This document shows, piece by piece, positions 21,562 to 30,344 of a DNA stretch of 64,000 bases. Both the position numbers and the translations under genes were made by a program. Each line of letters begins with the position of its first letter. Position 1 is the first letter of the stretch. Source of the DNA: an uncultured Rhodospirillales bacterium (GTDB lineage: Bacteria; Pseudomonadota; Alphaproteobacteria; Azospirillales; Azospirillaceae); the NCBI GenBank assembly GCA_903927615.1, contig CAIYNU010000084.1:32855-96854 (forward strand), read 5' to 3'. The notes under the pieces were generated by a model that did no database searches, was not told the DNA's origin, and was given only the letters and a program-made list of their open reading frames with translations.

Positions 21562-22292
21562 GCCGGAAATCTCATGCTCAATCGCCGTCCGCCATCCAGT
21601 AACCGGAACGATTGGCAACTGACGCTGATCAGGTCGAACCCACGCCCGCTGGCCTGAGGCTCGGGCCGCGGCTTGGGCAGAAATCCGTTACCCTGGTCGA
21701 CCACGTCAATGGTGACGGCGTCGCCGATTATATCGCAGATCACGTCGATCCGCCGATTGGCGAAGTCGGGATCGGTGATTCGGCAGGTCAAATTGTTGGA
21801 AAAACGCTCCAGCGCGTCGACACTCAGCCCGGACAGGCTTTCCAATTGGAGATTTCCGTGGAGAACCGCGTTGCTCAGCGCCTCATGCAGCGCCAGTTCG
21901 ATATTGTCCCGGCTGTCCCGACTCAATCGGCGGCGTCCGCCGATCATCGAAAGAACTTCGCCGGCCAAATCGCGGCGATTGGCGGTGATGGTCGTGAAAG
22001 AGATGTAGAGGCTGGTGTCCCTGGCCCGTTGAATCAACTCGAGAATCGAATGATCAGCCAGCGCCGCGACTTCGATCCAGGCCGTATAAGGCTCGGTCCA
22101 GGTGTTGGCGACCTGATCTTCCCAGGCATGACCCAATAGAACCAAGACCCGCAATGCCGTCGGCTTGACCCGGCCGCCGGCATTGCCGGCTTGGGGCTGC
22201 CACAGGGACAATCCTGCCATGGTGGCCAGGTCCGCCAGACGTTTGGCCGGGAAGCCCAGGCTGTGCAGGGCGGCAAGGGGAGGGGGCGCCAC
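21558..22292 (-). CDS. Anti-sigma-type serine kinase / HATPase protein
   Basis: The 244-residue protein has a C-terminal GHKL ATPase domain of the RsbW/SpoIIAB type: N-box ELALHEALSNAVLHGN, G1 box VDQGNGFLPKP and G2 region ASGRGFDLISVSCQSF. The first 110 residues are a separate domain (HSILELIQRARDTSLYISF lies at the junction) with no recognised fold. In partner-switching systems this kinase phosphorylates the STAS antagonist, here the gene nine bases upstream, while the SpoIIE phosphatases reverse it. No sigma factor is encoded nearby, so the output may be another STAS-controlled target. The GTG start is at 22292. Confidence 0.83.
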   Translation of the reverse strand: MAPPPLAALHSLGFPAKRLADLATMAGLSLWQPQAGNAGGRVKPTALRVLVLLGHAWEDQVANTWTEPYTAWIEVAALADHSILELIQRARDTSLYISFTTITANRRDLAGEVLSMIGGRRRLSRDSRDNIELALHEALSNAVLHGNLQLESLSGLSVDALERFSNNLTCRITDPDFANRRIDVICDIIGDAVTIDVVDQGNGFLPKPRPEPQASGRGFDLISVSCQSFRLLDGGRRLSMRFPA

Positions 22293-22301
22293 GGTCCGCG
22301 C

Positions 22302-22607
22302 CTATTCTTCGATGGTAATGAGCTTGCCGAGCTGCGCCACCGTGAGCACCCGTTTCACCTGACCGCCGGCTTTGCGCAGGATGAACTGCTTGTCAAGGTT
22401 GGACAGTTCTTCGCGGGCAATCAGCAGCATGCCGATCCCGGCCGAGTCGACAAACTCGAGATTGGCCAGATCTAATATTTGGCGCTTGGCTGCGTTCTGC
22501 AACATTTCCTTAATCAAGGCGCGCAGCTTGGCGTGGTCATTGAACGTCAGGCGTCCCGTCAGGCGGACGAGAGCCTCTTGTTCCTTGATATCGATGGCGT
22601 AGTCCAT
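22302..22607 (-). CDS. STAS-domain anti-sigma factor antagonist
   Basis: This 101-residue single-domain protein matches the SpoIIAA/RsbV fold, with the phosphorylation site Ser55 in FVDSAGIGMLLIAREEL and the initial strand YAIDIKEQEALVRLTGRLTF. It is expected to be phosphorylated by the adjacent ATPase and dephosphorylated by one or both SpoIIE regulators downstream. It lies 57 bases after the cytoplasmic receptor gene and nine bases before the kinase, in the same array. ATG 22607 is preceded by AAGGA at a longer than usual distance. Confidence 0.92.
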   Translation of the reverse strand: MDYAIDIKEQEALVRLTGRLTFNDHAKLRALIKEMLQNAAKRQILDLANLEFVDSAGIGMLLIAREELSNLDKQFILRKAGGQVKRVLTVAQLGKLITIEE

Positions 22608-22664
22608 CCGTCTTGTTATCCTTCGATCTGAAAACCCGGCCAGCGGCCCAACCGCCTTGTGCGA

Positions 22665-23822
22665 TCAGAACAGCTCGACATCGCCGCCGCTACTCTGTGT
22701 CGGTTCGGTGCTCACGTCAAGAATACCGTGCTCGTCGAGAGCTGTTCCTTCCAGAAGCAACCGCCGTACAAACCGCTGGCGCATCTCGGTGAGGGTATAG
22801 CGGCCAAGAAGCTGGTCGATCCACTCTTGTGGAAACGGGATTTCGATGTGATCCGGGATTGCGGCTCTGGTCCGGGCAACCAGATCCTCCAGCCCTCCGC
22901 TCATAACTGTCATGCTGTCAGCGACATGCTCTAGTCGCTGCTTGGTCAGGTCCTGGAACTGCATCCCGGTGACCATGCGTCCGATAACTGTTGACAATTC
23001 ATCAGATGAGGCCGCAGTCCCCTCCAGCACGGTCTGGAAGTGGTTGGTTTGGTCGACCAGACTATCCATGGTCTTGTCCACCCGCTCCTTGGCCAGCATC
23101 TGGGGCGACATGTCGGTGTTGGCAATGGTGCGCAGGATGTCATGCCCCTGACGGACCCCTTTGACCACCGCGGTAATCTTGTCGCGCATCCTTTGGGCCA
23201 GCGCACTGGTGGTTTTCGACAATGTCCGCACCTCGTTGGCCACCACGGCGAAGGTTCGGCCGGCTTCACCGGCGCGACTCGCTTCAATGGTGGCGTTGAG
23301 GGCCAGGAAGTTAGTTTGGCGATTGATCCCGTCAATGTCGGTGATGCTCTTTTCCAGCTCGGTGACATCCTTTTGGACGTCATCAAGCAGATAGACCATG
23401 CTCATGGCCTTCTTCGACAGATTTACAATGTTAGCGATCATCTCGCCGATGATCTGCTGCATATTGGTGACCAACTCGTCGAGCGGCACCTTTATGCCGT
23501 CGATTTCGACGAAGCGGGCCATGGCCACGATTTCATCGACCCGATGCGATTGTTCACGGGCGGTCTCGGCGAGTTCCCGAAAGCGTCGGCTCAGATCAAG
23601 GGTCGAATCTTCCACCAGTTCCGAGGTTCGCTCAATCTCGCTCCGCAGGACTTCCATGGTGTGGCGTTGGAGATCGGCAAAGCCGATCCATTGACCCAGG
23701 AGTTGGTAGTCGATGGTTGGCGGTTCGGCGTCGCGCACCACTTCCGGCTCGCACCGAACCGGCACAAGCATCTGGCCGTGGCCGACAGTTTCGGCTTTTC
23801 TGCGCGACCACGCGAAGACCAT
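22665..23822 (-). CDS. Cytoplasmic chemoreceptor ending in GDVELF
   Basis: The 385-residue protein has no membrane segment. It contains the receptor hairpin with tip [21 protein letters not shown] followed by [21 protein letters not shown], and about 120 N-terminal and 130 C-terminal residues of mostly helical sequence. The C-terminus reads [13 protein letters not shown], and the same GDVELF appears near the end of CheD two genes upstream. ATG 23822 has GGAGG nine bases upstream and starts after the cheB stop, whereas the longer frame would overlap cheB. As the receptor encoded within the operon it probably organises the CheA/CheW complex of this cluster. What it senses is unknown. Confidence 0.88.
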   Translation of the reverse strand: MVFAWSRRKAETVGHGQMLVPVRCEPEVVRDAEPPTIDYQLLGQWIGFADLQRHTMEVLRSEIERTSELVEDSTLDLSRRFRELAETAREQSHRVDEIVAMARFVEIDGIKVPLDELVTNMQQIIGEMIANIVNLSKKAMSMVYLLDDVQKDVTELEKSITDIDGINRQTNFLALNATIEASRAGEAGRTFAVVANEVRTLSKTTSALAQRMRDKITAVVKGVRQGHDILRTIANTDMSPQMLAKERVDKTMDSLVDQTNHFQTVLEGTAASSDELSTVIGRMVTGMQFQDLTKQRLEHVADSMTVMSGGLEDLVARTRAAIPDHIEIPFPQEWIDQLLGRYTLTEMRQRFVRRLLLEGTALDEHGILDVSTEPTQSSGGDVELF

Positions 23823-23835
23823 GACCAACCGCCTC

Positions 23836-24897
23836 CTAATTGACCCGTGGCCGGTCGCCGATCGCGCCGATCGCCCGCAACAGCTCGGGCGCAATCTGCG
23901 CCAAAGTTAACTCAAGCACAACGCCCCCGGCCTCGTTGGCCACGCGGGGCATACCGTAGACGACACAACTCGACTCCTGCTCGCCAATCGTATGAGCGCC
24001 GGCGGCCCGCATCGCCGTCAGGCCGGCGGCGCCGTCACGGCCCATGCCACTCAGAATCGCTCCGACGGCGTTGGAACCGGCAGCCTTGGCGACCGAGTGG
24101 AAAAGTACATCAACAGAAGGCCTGTGGCCACTGACGAGTGGGGTCTCCTGTATCTGGCAGACATAGCCGAGGGCATCGCGGAGGACCGCAAGATGACGGT
24201 CGCCGGGGGCAATGAAGACGGTTCCCCGTTGCAGTCGTGCGCCGGGGCTGGCCAGCATCACGGTGGGGGGACACAGTCGGTTCAGGCGGTCAGCGAAGCT
24301 GGCGAGATAGCTTGGACCCATGTGTTGGGTGATCACGATGGGTGGGCAGTCGGCCGGCATCACTTGCAGGATGTCACGGATGCGTTCAACGCCTCCGGTA
24401 GAAGCGCCGATGGCGATCAATGACCAGGCGTCGAAGCGGTGGGGGGCCGTCAGAGTCGGCGGGGGGGCCTGGGGTCGGCGCAGGGGCATCACTCGGGCCG
24501 ATGCCGCGACCTTGATCTTCGCGATCAACTCGTCCACGACCTCTTGAAAACCGTGTCCCTCGGAACCGGCAGGCTTGCCGACATAATCCACCGCCCCCAG
24601 TTCAAGGGCGCGGATGGTCGCATCGGAACCGGCCTGAGTCAGGCTGGAGACCATTACCACCGGCGTTGGCCGCAGCGTCATGATTTTTTCAAGAAACGAC
24701 AGGCCGTCCATCTTCGGCATCTCGATGTCCAGGGTGATGACATCGGGATTGGTGTCCTTGATGACTTGGCGGGCCTCATAGGGGTCGCGGGCGGCGCCGA
24801 CAATTTCGATGGCATGATCGCGCGACAACGCGGCCGCCAGCAACCTTCGCATGAAGTTGCTGTCATCCACGATGACCACTCGGATGAGTTTGGTCAT
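23836..24897 (-). CDS. cheB: Chemotaxis protein-glutamate methylesterase CheB
   Basis: CheB removes methyl groups from chemoreceptors when phosphorylated by CheA. The receiver ([14 protein letters not shown], phospho-Asp57 in [14 protein letters not shown], lysine in DYVGKPAG) is joined to a methylesterase domain with catalytic Ser in [11 protein letters not shown], His in [13 protein letters not shown] and Asp in [11 protein letters not shown]. Length and order are standard at 353 residues. ATG 24897 follows the cheD stop by one base and has GGAG nine bases upstream; the TTG at 24912 is less likely. It lies between cheD and the cytoplasmic receptor. Confidence 0.97.
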   Translation of the reverse strand: MTKLIRVVIVDDSNFMRRLLAAALSRDHAIEIVGAARDPYEARQVIKDTNPDVITLDIEMPKMDGLSFLEKIMTLRPTPVVMVSSLTQAGSDATIRALELGAVDYVGKPAGSEGHGFQEVVDELIAKIKVAASARVMPLRRPQAPPPTLTAPHRFDAWSLIAIGASTGGVERIRDILQVMPADCPPIVITQHMGPSYLASFADRLNRLCPPTVMLASPGARLQRGTVFIAPGDRHLAVLRDALGYVCQIQETPLVSGHRPSVDVLFHSVAKAAGSNAVGAILSGMGRDGAAGLTAMRAAGAHTIGEQESSCVVYGMPRVANEAGGVVLELTLAQIAPELLRAIGAIGDRPRVN

Positions 24898-24898
24898 G

Positions 24899-25525
24899 TC
24901 AATCGTCTCCAAACAACTCGACGTCGCCTTCGATCGGTTTGTGACGGAGCGTGGACAGGAAGTTCAGTTCCTGGCGTACGGTTTCCGAAAGGACTTCGGG
25001 TCGCAAGATACGGCGCAGCACGCGACCGGTGGTGGGAAAATAATGGATGCGACGTGCTGCCGCGCCACCGAGGTCCTGACCGACCAGGCTAAGGCCTTCC
25101 CGCCGCAGGTAAGAAAGAACAAAGTCGGCGTTTTTGGCTCCGATATCCAGGCTGGTGTCAATGACCTTGGCCCCGCCGAACACCTTGACCTCCAGCCGGC
25201 TCCGCCGCCCCCCCTGGGCCAGGATGTGATTGATCAAAAGTTCCATCGCCACGCTGCCGTAGCGGGCAGCGGCATTGTCGCTGTCACTGGTGCCGTCGGG
25301 CACCTCCGGCAATAGAAAGTGGTTCATTCCGCCAATGACGGCCACCGGATCCCGGATGCAAGCCGCCACACAGCTTCCAAGCGTCGTGACCAGCATCTCG
25401 TCGACCCGTCCGCTGATTTTATGCTGGCCCAGCATGACTTTGACGATGTGGGCGTCAAAATGCGGATGGTAATAGGTTCCGGCGTTACGCTGCTCGGTCG
25501 GTCGCCTGGTGGAAAGCTCGCTCAT
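24899..25525 (-). CDS. cheD: Chemoreceptor glutamine deamidase CheD
   Basis: CheD deamidates receptor glutamines so that they can be methylated and, in some bacteria, binds CheC. The 208-residue protein has the active-site cysteine in LGSCVAACIRDP (Cys52) and the histidine in IGGMNHFLLP (His69), as in the family. The C-terminal tail is extended and ends EGDVELFGDD, sharing GDVELF with the receptor encoded after cheB. The start overlaps the cheR stop as ATGA. No cheC or cheZ is present in the window. Confidence 0.95.
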   Translation of the reverse strand: MSELSTRRPTEQRNAGTYYHPHFDAHIVKVMLGQHKISGRVDEMLVTTLGSCVAACIRDPVAVIGGMNHFLLPEVPDGTSDSDNAAARYGSVAMELLINHILAQGGRRSRLEVKVFGGAKVIDTSLDIGAKNADFVLSYLRREGLSLVGQDLGGAAARRIHYFPTTGRVLRRILRPEVLSETVRQELNFLSTLRHKPIEGDVELFGDD

Positions 25526-26436
25526 CGTGTCGTTCTCTGGTAGATGGTCGGACCGACCTGAATAAAGCTGCCCGATACGCCATAAAGGCTTTCAGAGTGC
25601 CCAAGATAGAGAAAGCTGTCAGAGGACAGCAGGTCGGCAAAGTTCCCGATGACGGCCGTCCGACCCGGGCGATCGAAATAAATCAAGACATTGCGGCAAA
25701 AAATGGCATCGAACGGGCCACGCATCGGCCAAGGTTCAAGCAGATTGAGGGGTTTGAAAGTGATCAGGCGCCGCAGTTCGTCGGCCATGGAAATCATCGG
25801 CCCATCGCCGTCGGTCAGGATCCGCCTGGTGAAACGGTCGCGCATCGCGGCCGGAATCGTTTTCAGCGACTCCTGAGGATAGAGGCCCTGTTTGGCGGTT
25901 GTGACCATATGGGTGTCAATATCGGTGGCAAGAATCCGGGCATCCCACCGCCGCAGGTCGGGGATGCGGTCGCAAAGAATCATGGCCAGAGTATAGGGTT
26001 CCGGACCCGAGGAGCAACCGGCCGACCAAATGCGTAATCGTGGCCGTGGGGTCTGAGCCCGAGCCTCGCGCACCGCCGGCAGCACCACGGAGCCCAGATG
26101 GTCGAAATGGTGCCGCTCCCGGAAGAAGCTGGTCAGGTTGGTGGTCAGGGCATTGACCAGAAATCTGATTTCCTGTTCGCCCGACTCGCCGTCCAGTCGG
26201 GCGCAATAAGCATCGAAATCGGTAAGCCCAAGTTCGCGCAGGCGACGCGCCAAGCGCGAATACATCATTTCTATTTTATGTGGCGCCAGATGAATACCGG
26301 CCAGCCGGTACAGTAAGCTCGCGATGAAATCAAAATGATTGCGGTCGAAACGAAACTCGCGCCGGTCTGATAATGCCGCGTCGCGGGTCTGGCGGCCGTT
26401 CGGGCTCTTGGGGGTGGGTGACAAGTATCCTACCAT
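25522..26436 (-). CDS. cheR: Chemotaxis protein methyltransferase CheR
   Basis: CheR transfers methyl groups from SAM to receptor glutamates. The 304-residue protein has the helical N-terminal domain (FRFDRNHFDFIASLLYRLAGI, then MMYSRLARRLRELG) and a SAM-binding domain with motif I IWSAGCSSGPEPYTLAM, ILATDID and FDAIFCRNVLIYF, ending with FLYLGHSESL. The order cheR-cheD-cheB with overlapping codons supports co-translation. ATG 26436 is the first in frame, although the ribosome site is weak. Confidence 0.97.
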   Translation of the reverse strand: MVGYLSPTPKSPNGRQTRDAALSDRREFRFDRNHFDFIASLLYRLAGIHLAPHKIEMMYSRLARRLRELGLTDFDAYCARLDGESGEQEIRFLVNALTTNLTSFFRERHHFDHLGSVVLPAVREARAQTPRPRLRIWSAGCSSGPEPYTLAMILCDRIPDLRRWDARILATDIDTHMVTTAKQGLYPQESLKTIPAAMRDRFTRRILTDGDGPMISMADELRRLITFKPLNLLEPWPMRGPFDAIFCRNVLIYFDRPGRTAVIGNFADLLSSDSFLYLGHSESLYGVSGSFIQVGPTIYQRTTR

Positions 26437-26574
26437 GACCCGGCTATAAGCTGATTCCGCGACGTCCGCAAAACAAAACCCATCTCGGCAATGAAGCCGA
26501 CTGGCTTGGGACGCCCATTCGCTGGTTCGGCCGGGCCAGCACCCCGGTGTTCAAAACACCGTTTCCGGCACGGA

Positions 26575-27123
26575 TCAGTGGGGCCGGTCGCTGATCAAGG
26601 CGCGCTGGTTGGAATACTCGTCGTCTCCGGTTTCCACGGCGAACAACCGGGCGACATCAAGCAGCGTCACCATGCGGTTTTCGGCGGTGAAAAGACCGCT
26701 GAGATACTGGGAGTCGACCATTCCGGTTTCGATCATCGGCGGAGACTTGATCTGGTCCCGTGAAATCGCCAATATATCAGAAATTGCATCAACCAGGATG
26801 CCTCGTACCCGTTCTGCCACCTGTACGACAACCACAACATGCCTCTTCGTGACCTCGGTGGTGCCGCCGCCAAAACGGGCGCGCAGGTCAAAGATCGGAA
26901 TGATGATGCCGCGCAGATTAATCACGCCCCGCACATAGTCGGGCAGGTTGGGGAGCCGGCTTTCCGGAGTCCAGCCCCGAATTTCGCGCACCGACAGTAT
27001 GCTGACGCCGTACTCCTCATTGCCAACCGTAAAGGTGACGTACTGTTCTTCATTGGTGTTGGCGGCGGCAACGACATCGCCGCGAATGCTGCCGATGGTG
27101 GCGAGAGAGGAGGGTTTGCTCAT
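26575..27123 (-). CDS. cheW: Chemotaxis coupling protein CheW
   Basis: The 182-residue protein is a CheW-type SH3-like adaptor: YVTFTVGNEEYGVSILSVREI, then LPNLPDYVRGVINLRGIIIPIFDLRARFG and the C-terminal NRMVTLLDVARLF. It bridges receptors and CheA in the signalling array. ATG 27123 has GAGG eight bases upstream and lies ten bases beyond the cheA stop; the longer frame to 27195 would run into cheA. A 138-base gap separates it from cheR, the largest break in this part of the cluster. Confidence 0.96.
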   Translation of the reverse strand: MSKPSSLATIGSIRGDVVAAANTNEEQYVTFTVGNEEYGVSILSVREIRGWTPESRLPNLPDYVRGVINLRGIIIPIFDLRARFGGGTTEVTKRHVVVVVQVAERVRGILVDAISDILAISRDQIKSPPMIETGMVDSQYLSGLFTAENRMVTLLDVARLFAVETGDDEYSNQRALISDRPH

Positions 27124-27133
27124 CGGTATGGCC

Positions 27134-29320
27134 TCACAGGGCTGAGAGTTGGATTGAGGCGTCGGTATACTGCCGCGGCGCCGGTGTGCGGGCATGCTGG
27201 CTCATTTCCTGCAAGCCGGCAACGTCCAGGATCAGCGCGACCCGGCCGTCGCCCAGGATGGTCGCGGCTGCAACCCCATCCAGTCGGCGGTAATTCGATT
27301 CAAGACTCTTGATCACCACTTGCTGTTGACCGAGCACTTCATCCACCACCAGGCCCAGTCTTCCGCCATCTTCGGTTTCCACCAGCACCACCAAGCCTCT
27401 GGTGGCATCGCCGGTGGCGCCCGGGATACCAAACAACTGGTGCAGATAAACCAGACGAACATACTCGCCACGGGCCATTATGACGTCGCATTTATTGACC
27501 AGACCATGCAGGTCGGCGGGCTTCGGACGTAAACTTTCAACGATATTGGTGAGTGGCAAGACAAAACGTTCGGGGCCGACCGAGATCACCATGCCATCCA
27601 GGACCGCGAGGGTCAGCGGGAGCGACAGCACGAAGCGCGAACCCTGACCAGGGGCTGAATACACGCCGATCCGGCCGCCGAGGCTGCTGACGTTGCGGCG
27701 GACCACATCCATGCCGACGCCGCGACCGGAGATGTTGGAAACCTTGTCGGCCGTGGAAAACCCGGGCACGAAAATCAGGTTATCAATCTCTTCATCGCTG
27801 AGGTTGACTCCCGGTTGGACCAGACCGCGCCTGACGGCGGTCTGAAGCACCTTGGGCCGGTCGATGCCACGGCCATCGTCGGCGACTTCAATGACAATGC
27901 GGCCGGATCGATGCTGGGCCGACAGATGGACGGTGCCGGCGCGCGGCTTGCCGGCGGCAATGCGCTCCTCGGGGGTTTCCAGGCCATGGTCAATGGAGTT
28001 GCGGATCATGTGAGTGAGCGGGTCGACCAGATTCTCGACCACGGTCTTGTCCACTTCGGTGTTTTCGCCGGAGGTGACCAACACCACATCCTTGCCGGTC
28101 TCGCTGCCCAATTCGCGCACCAGTCGCGGCATGCGGGAGAAAACCGAGCTGACCGGTTGTGCGCGAATGGACATCACGCTTTCGCGTAGCTCCCGGGTAT
28201 GCTGCGCCAGTTGCTCCAGACCTTCGAGAAGCTCCTGGAACTGACCGGGGGGCAGATCGCGCACATGTTCGGCAACCATCGCTTGGGTGATCACCATTTC
28301 GCCGACCATGTTGACCAGGCGGTCAATCTTGTCGAGATCCACCCGGATGGTATGGTTGCCCAGATTTGGGTGGCCGCCTTCCCCGGCGGTCGAAGGTTTG
28401 CCGGGCGTGGCTTTGGCCTCTGCCGCCGCGGCGGGCGCCGGTGAATCGTAGACCGTCAGTTGGCTGGGCGGCGCACCCGCGGCAGCGACGGTGTTGAGGT
28501 CGCCGCGCGTCACCGGGGTCAGATCGGTGGCGCCGATCTTGGGCGAGCCGCCCGGGGATTCGGTCAGGGGGGCCCGGCTGACGGCCGCGGTCCCGTGGTC
28601 AGTGATCTGGACCAGACTCTCGTCACTGACGAACTCGAAAACGTCCTGAATGTCCGCCAAGCGGGCGTCGGTGGTCAGCGTCACCAGCCATTGGAGATAG
28701 AGCAGCTCCGGCTCAAGGTGGGCCAGCGTCGGCAAGCCGCCCACATCGCACTCGATCTCGGCGGTGCCAAGATGCGTGAGAGCCCGCAGCAGGTAGGTCG
28801 GGTCATTGCCCGACATCAACAGGTCGGCTTTAGGCTGGAACCGAACCGTCACGACCCGGGCGGCGGTCTGCGGGCGGGCGGCGCCGGCCGCTGATGGGGA
28901 CGGGGAGGCCGGGGACTCGGCGGCGGCGTCGGCGAGAAGCGGGGCATGGCGCCGCAGGGCGACGACCACCGGATCGGCGAAGCCGGGCGCCGGTTTGGTG
29001 CCGTCGTGGGCGTGGGTGAGCAATTGCGCCAGAACGTCGTTGGCTCGGATCAGGGTGTCCACCAACTCGGCGGTGACGGCGACCGTAGAGCTGCGGACCC
29101 CATCCATAACCGTCTCAAACTCGTGGGCGAACGCCACCAGTTCGGTGAAGCCGAAGGCCCCGCCGCCGCCCTTGATGGAGTGGACGGCCCGGAAGATTGC
29201 ATTGACCTCGTCAAGATCGACGTTGCCAGGGGCCAGCCGCAACAATCCGGCTTCCGCCACCGCCAGGAATTCGCCGCTTTCGTCGAAATAGGTCTGTTTG
29301 AACTGTTGCAAGTCTTCCAA
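27134..29320 (-). CDS. cheA: Chemotaxis histidine kinase CheA
   Basis: CheA is the receptor-controlled kinase that phosphorylates CheY and CheB. The 728-residue product has the P1 phosphotransfer domain (FRAVHSIKGGGGAFGF, phospho-His47), a long Ala/Pro-rich linker with a P2-like region, a dimerisation domain, the ATPase (MIRNSIDHGLETPEERIAAGK, VADDGRGID, GRGVGMDVVRRNV) and a C-terminal CheW-like regulatory domain. Translation probably starts at TTG 29320, with GGGAGG eight bases upstream, a non-ATG start on a highly conserved gene. It is followed directly by cheW. Confidence 0.97.
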   Translation of the reverse strand: MEDLQQFKQTYFDESGEFLAVAEAGLLRLAPGNVDLDEVNAIFRAVHSIKGGGGAFGFTELVAFAHEFETVMDGVRSSTVAVTAELVDTLIRANDVLAQLLTHAHDGTKPAPGFADPVVVALRRHAPLLADAAAESPASPSPSAAGAARPQTAARVVTVRFQPKADLLMSGNDPTYLLRALTHLGTAEIECDVGGLPTLAHLEPELLYLQWLVTLTTDARLADIQDVFEFVSDESLVQITDHGTAAVSRAPLTESPGGSPKIGATDLTPVTRGDLNTVAAAGAPPSQLTVYDSPAPAAAAEAKATPGKPSTAGEGGHPNLGNHTIRVDLDKIDRLVNMVGEMVITQAMVAEHVRDLPPGQFQELLEGLEQLAQHTRELRESVMSIRAQPVSSVFSRMPRLVRELGSETGKDVVLVTSGENTEVDKTVVENLVDPLTHMIRNSIDHGLETPEERIAAGKPRAGTVHLSAQHRSGRIVIEVADDGRGIDRPKVLQTAVRRGLVQPGVNLSDEEIDNLIFVPGFSTADKVSNISGRGVGMDVVRRNVSSLGGRIGVYSAPGQGSRFVLSLPLTLAVLDGMVISVGPERFVLPLTNIVESLRPKPADLHGLVNKCDVIMARGEYVRLVYLHQLFGIPGATGDATRGLVVLVETEDGGRLGLVVDEVLGQQQVVIKSLESNYRRLDGVAAATILGDGRVALILDVAGLQEMSQHARTPAPRQYTDASIQLSAL

Positions 29321-29380
29321 GAGAGCATCCTCCCGTTTCTGACGGCTTCCAGGCGCCGGCGTCGATCCTGGAGAGGCGGC

Positions 29381-29746
29381 TCAGCCGCAAACTTTCTGCA
29401 CCACCGAGATCAGCTTGCCCGGATCGAATGGCTTGACGATCCAACCCGTGGCGCCGGCCGCCCGCCCTTCAGCCTTTTTCTTGTCGTCGGCTTCGGTGGT
29501 CAGCATCAGGATCGGCGTGGTGCGGTATTGCGGGGTTGCCCGGAGTTTGCGAATCAAAGTCAAACCATCCATGATCGGCATATTAAGGTCGGCGATGACC
29601 AGATCGACCTTGCTGCTACCCAACACCGTGAGCGCATGCTGGCCGTCATTGGCCTCAACCACCTCGTAGCCGGCCCCCTTCAAGGTGAACGACACCATCT
29701 CGCGCATGGTACGCGAATCGTCGACGGTCAGCACCTTCTTCTTCAC
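29381..29746 (-). CDS. cheY: Single-domain response regulator CheY
   Basis: The 121-residue receiver has the acidic pair in VLTVDDSRTMREM, phospho-acceptor Asp53 in LVIADLNMPIMDGLT and the lysine in GWIVKPFDPGKL. It is the likely CheA target that acts on the flagellar motor or another output. The start GTG 29746 overlaps the upstream STAS stop as GTGA and has GGAGG five bases upstream, a better fit than GTG 29758. It lies between the STAS gene and cheA. Confidence 0.95.
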   Translation of the reverse strand: MKKKVLTVDDSRTMREMVSFTLKGAGYEVVEANDGQHALTVLGSSKVDLVIADLNMPIMDGLTLIRKLRATPQYRTTPILMLTTEADDKKKAEGRAAGATGWIVKPFDPGKLISVVQKVCG

Positions 29747-30057
29747 GACCGCCTCCACTGGTTCAGCCAGTCCGCCAAGCCAAGATCAGAGCAGGCTTCG
29801 ACGAACGGGGGCGACGGGGTGACAATCGCAAAAACCTGCCGGCTTTCGGCCGCAGTCCGGGAAGCCACCAGTAAAGCTTGAATGCAGGCAGTGCTTATAC
29901 GCTCGACGCTGCCGGCCATAATCTCAATCATGTCGCCGACAGTGAAGGCATGGCGCAAACTGTCGACTAGAGGCTGCGCCATCGGCAAATCAAGATCAGT
30001 GGGCAGTCCAAGCTTGACATGACCGCCTTCCTCGTTCCATTGGATCAGCGCCACCAT
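29743..30057 (-). CDS. STAS-like domain protein heading the che array
   Basis: This product of 104-111 residues has the size and strand pattern of a STAS domain (VKLGLPTDLDLPMAQPLVDSL, MIEIMAGSVERISTACIQALLVASR, VFAIVTPSPPFVEACSDLGL). The usual phosphorylation loop DSAG is replaced by RISTACIQ, so phosphorylation may use another Ser or Thr or be absent. The start may be ATG 30057, with AAGGAG close before it, or ATG 30078. It overlaps cheY by four bases, which ties the STAS switch to the kinase pathway. Similar chpT/cheX-like 'STAS before cheY' orders occur in other proteobacteria. It is probably the first gene of the 11-kb array. Confidence 0.8.
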   Translation of the reverse strand: MVALIQWNEEGGHVKLGLPTDLDLPMAQPLVDSLRHAFTVGDMIEIMAGSVERISTACIQALLVASRTAAESRQVFAIVTPSPPFVEACSDLGLADWLNQWRRS

Positions 30058-30344
30058 GCTCTCCTTATCGTTCGGCATTCCATCTGCTGTTCCTGAGATA
30101 CCGCGCGCCGCTAAGGCTGTCCACGCTTTCTCCTTCGCAGCAAATCCAGTGCAAAGTAACCATTTTTGTGTGACGACAACCTCAAGGCGAGGCACGCTTT
30201 TTGGCCAACTAAACTCTGCTCGGGCCGGGTTCGGTCGCCGTTCAATTCTGGAATTCTATTATGCCCGGTCGAATCGGTCCGATCAATGTGAATGTCGTTA
30301 CGCTTTCAGCCGGGTGTTTCAGCCAGTCATACGGCGGCAATCGC

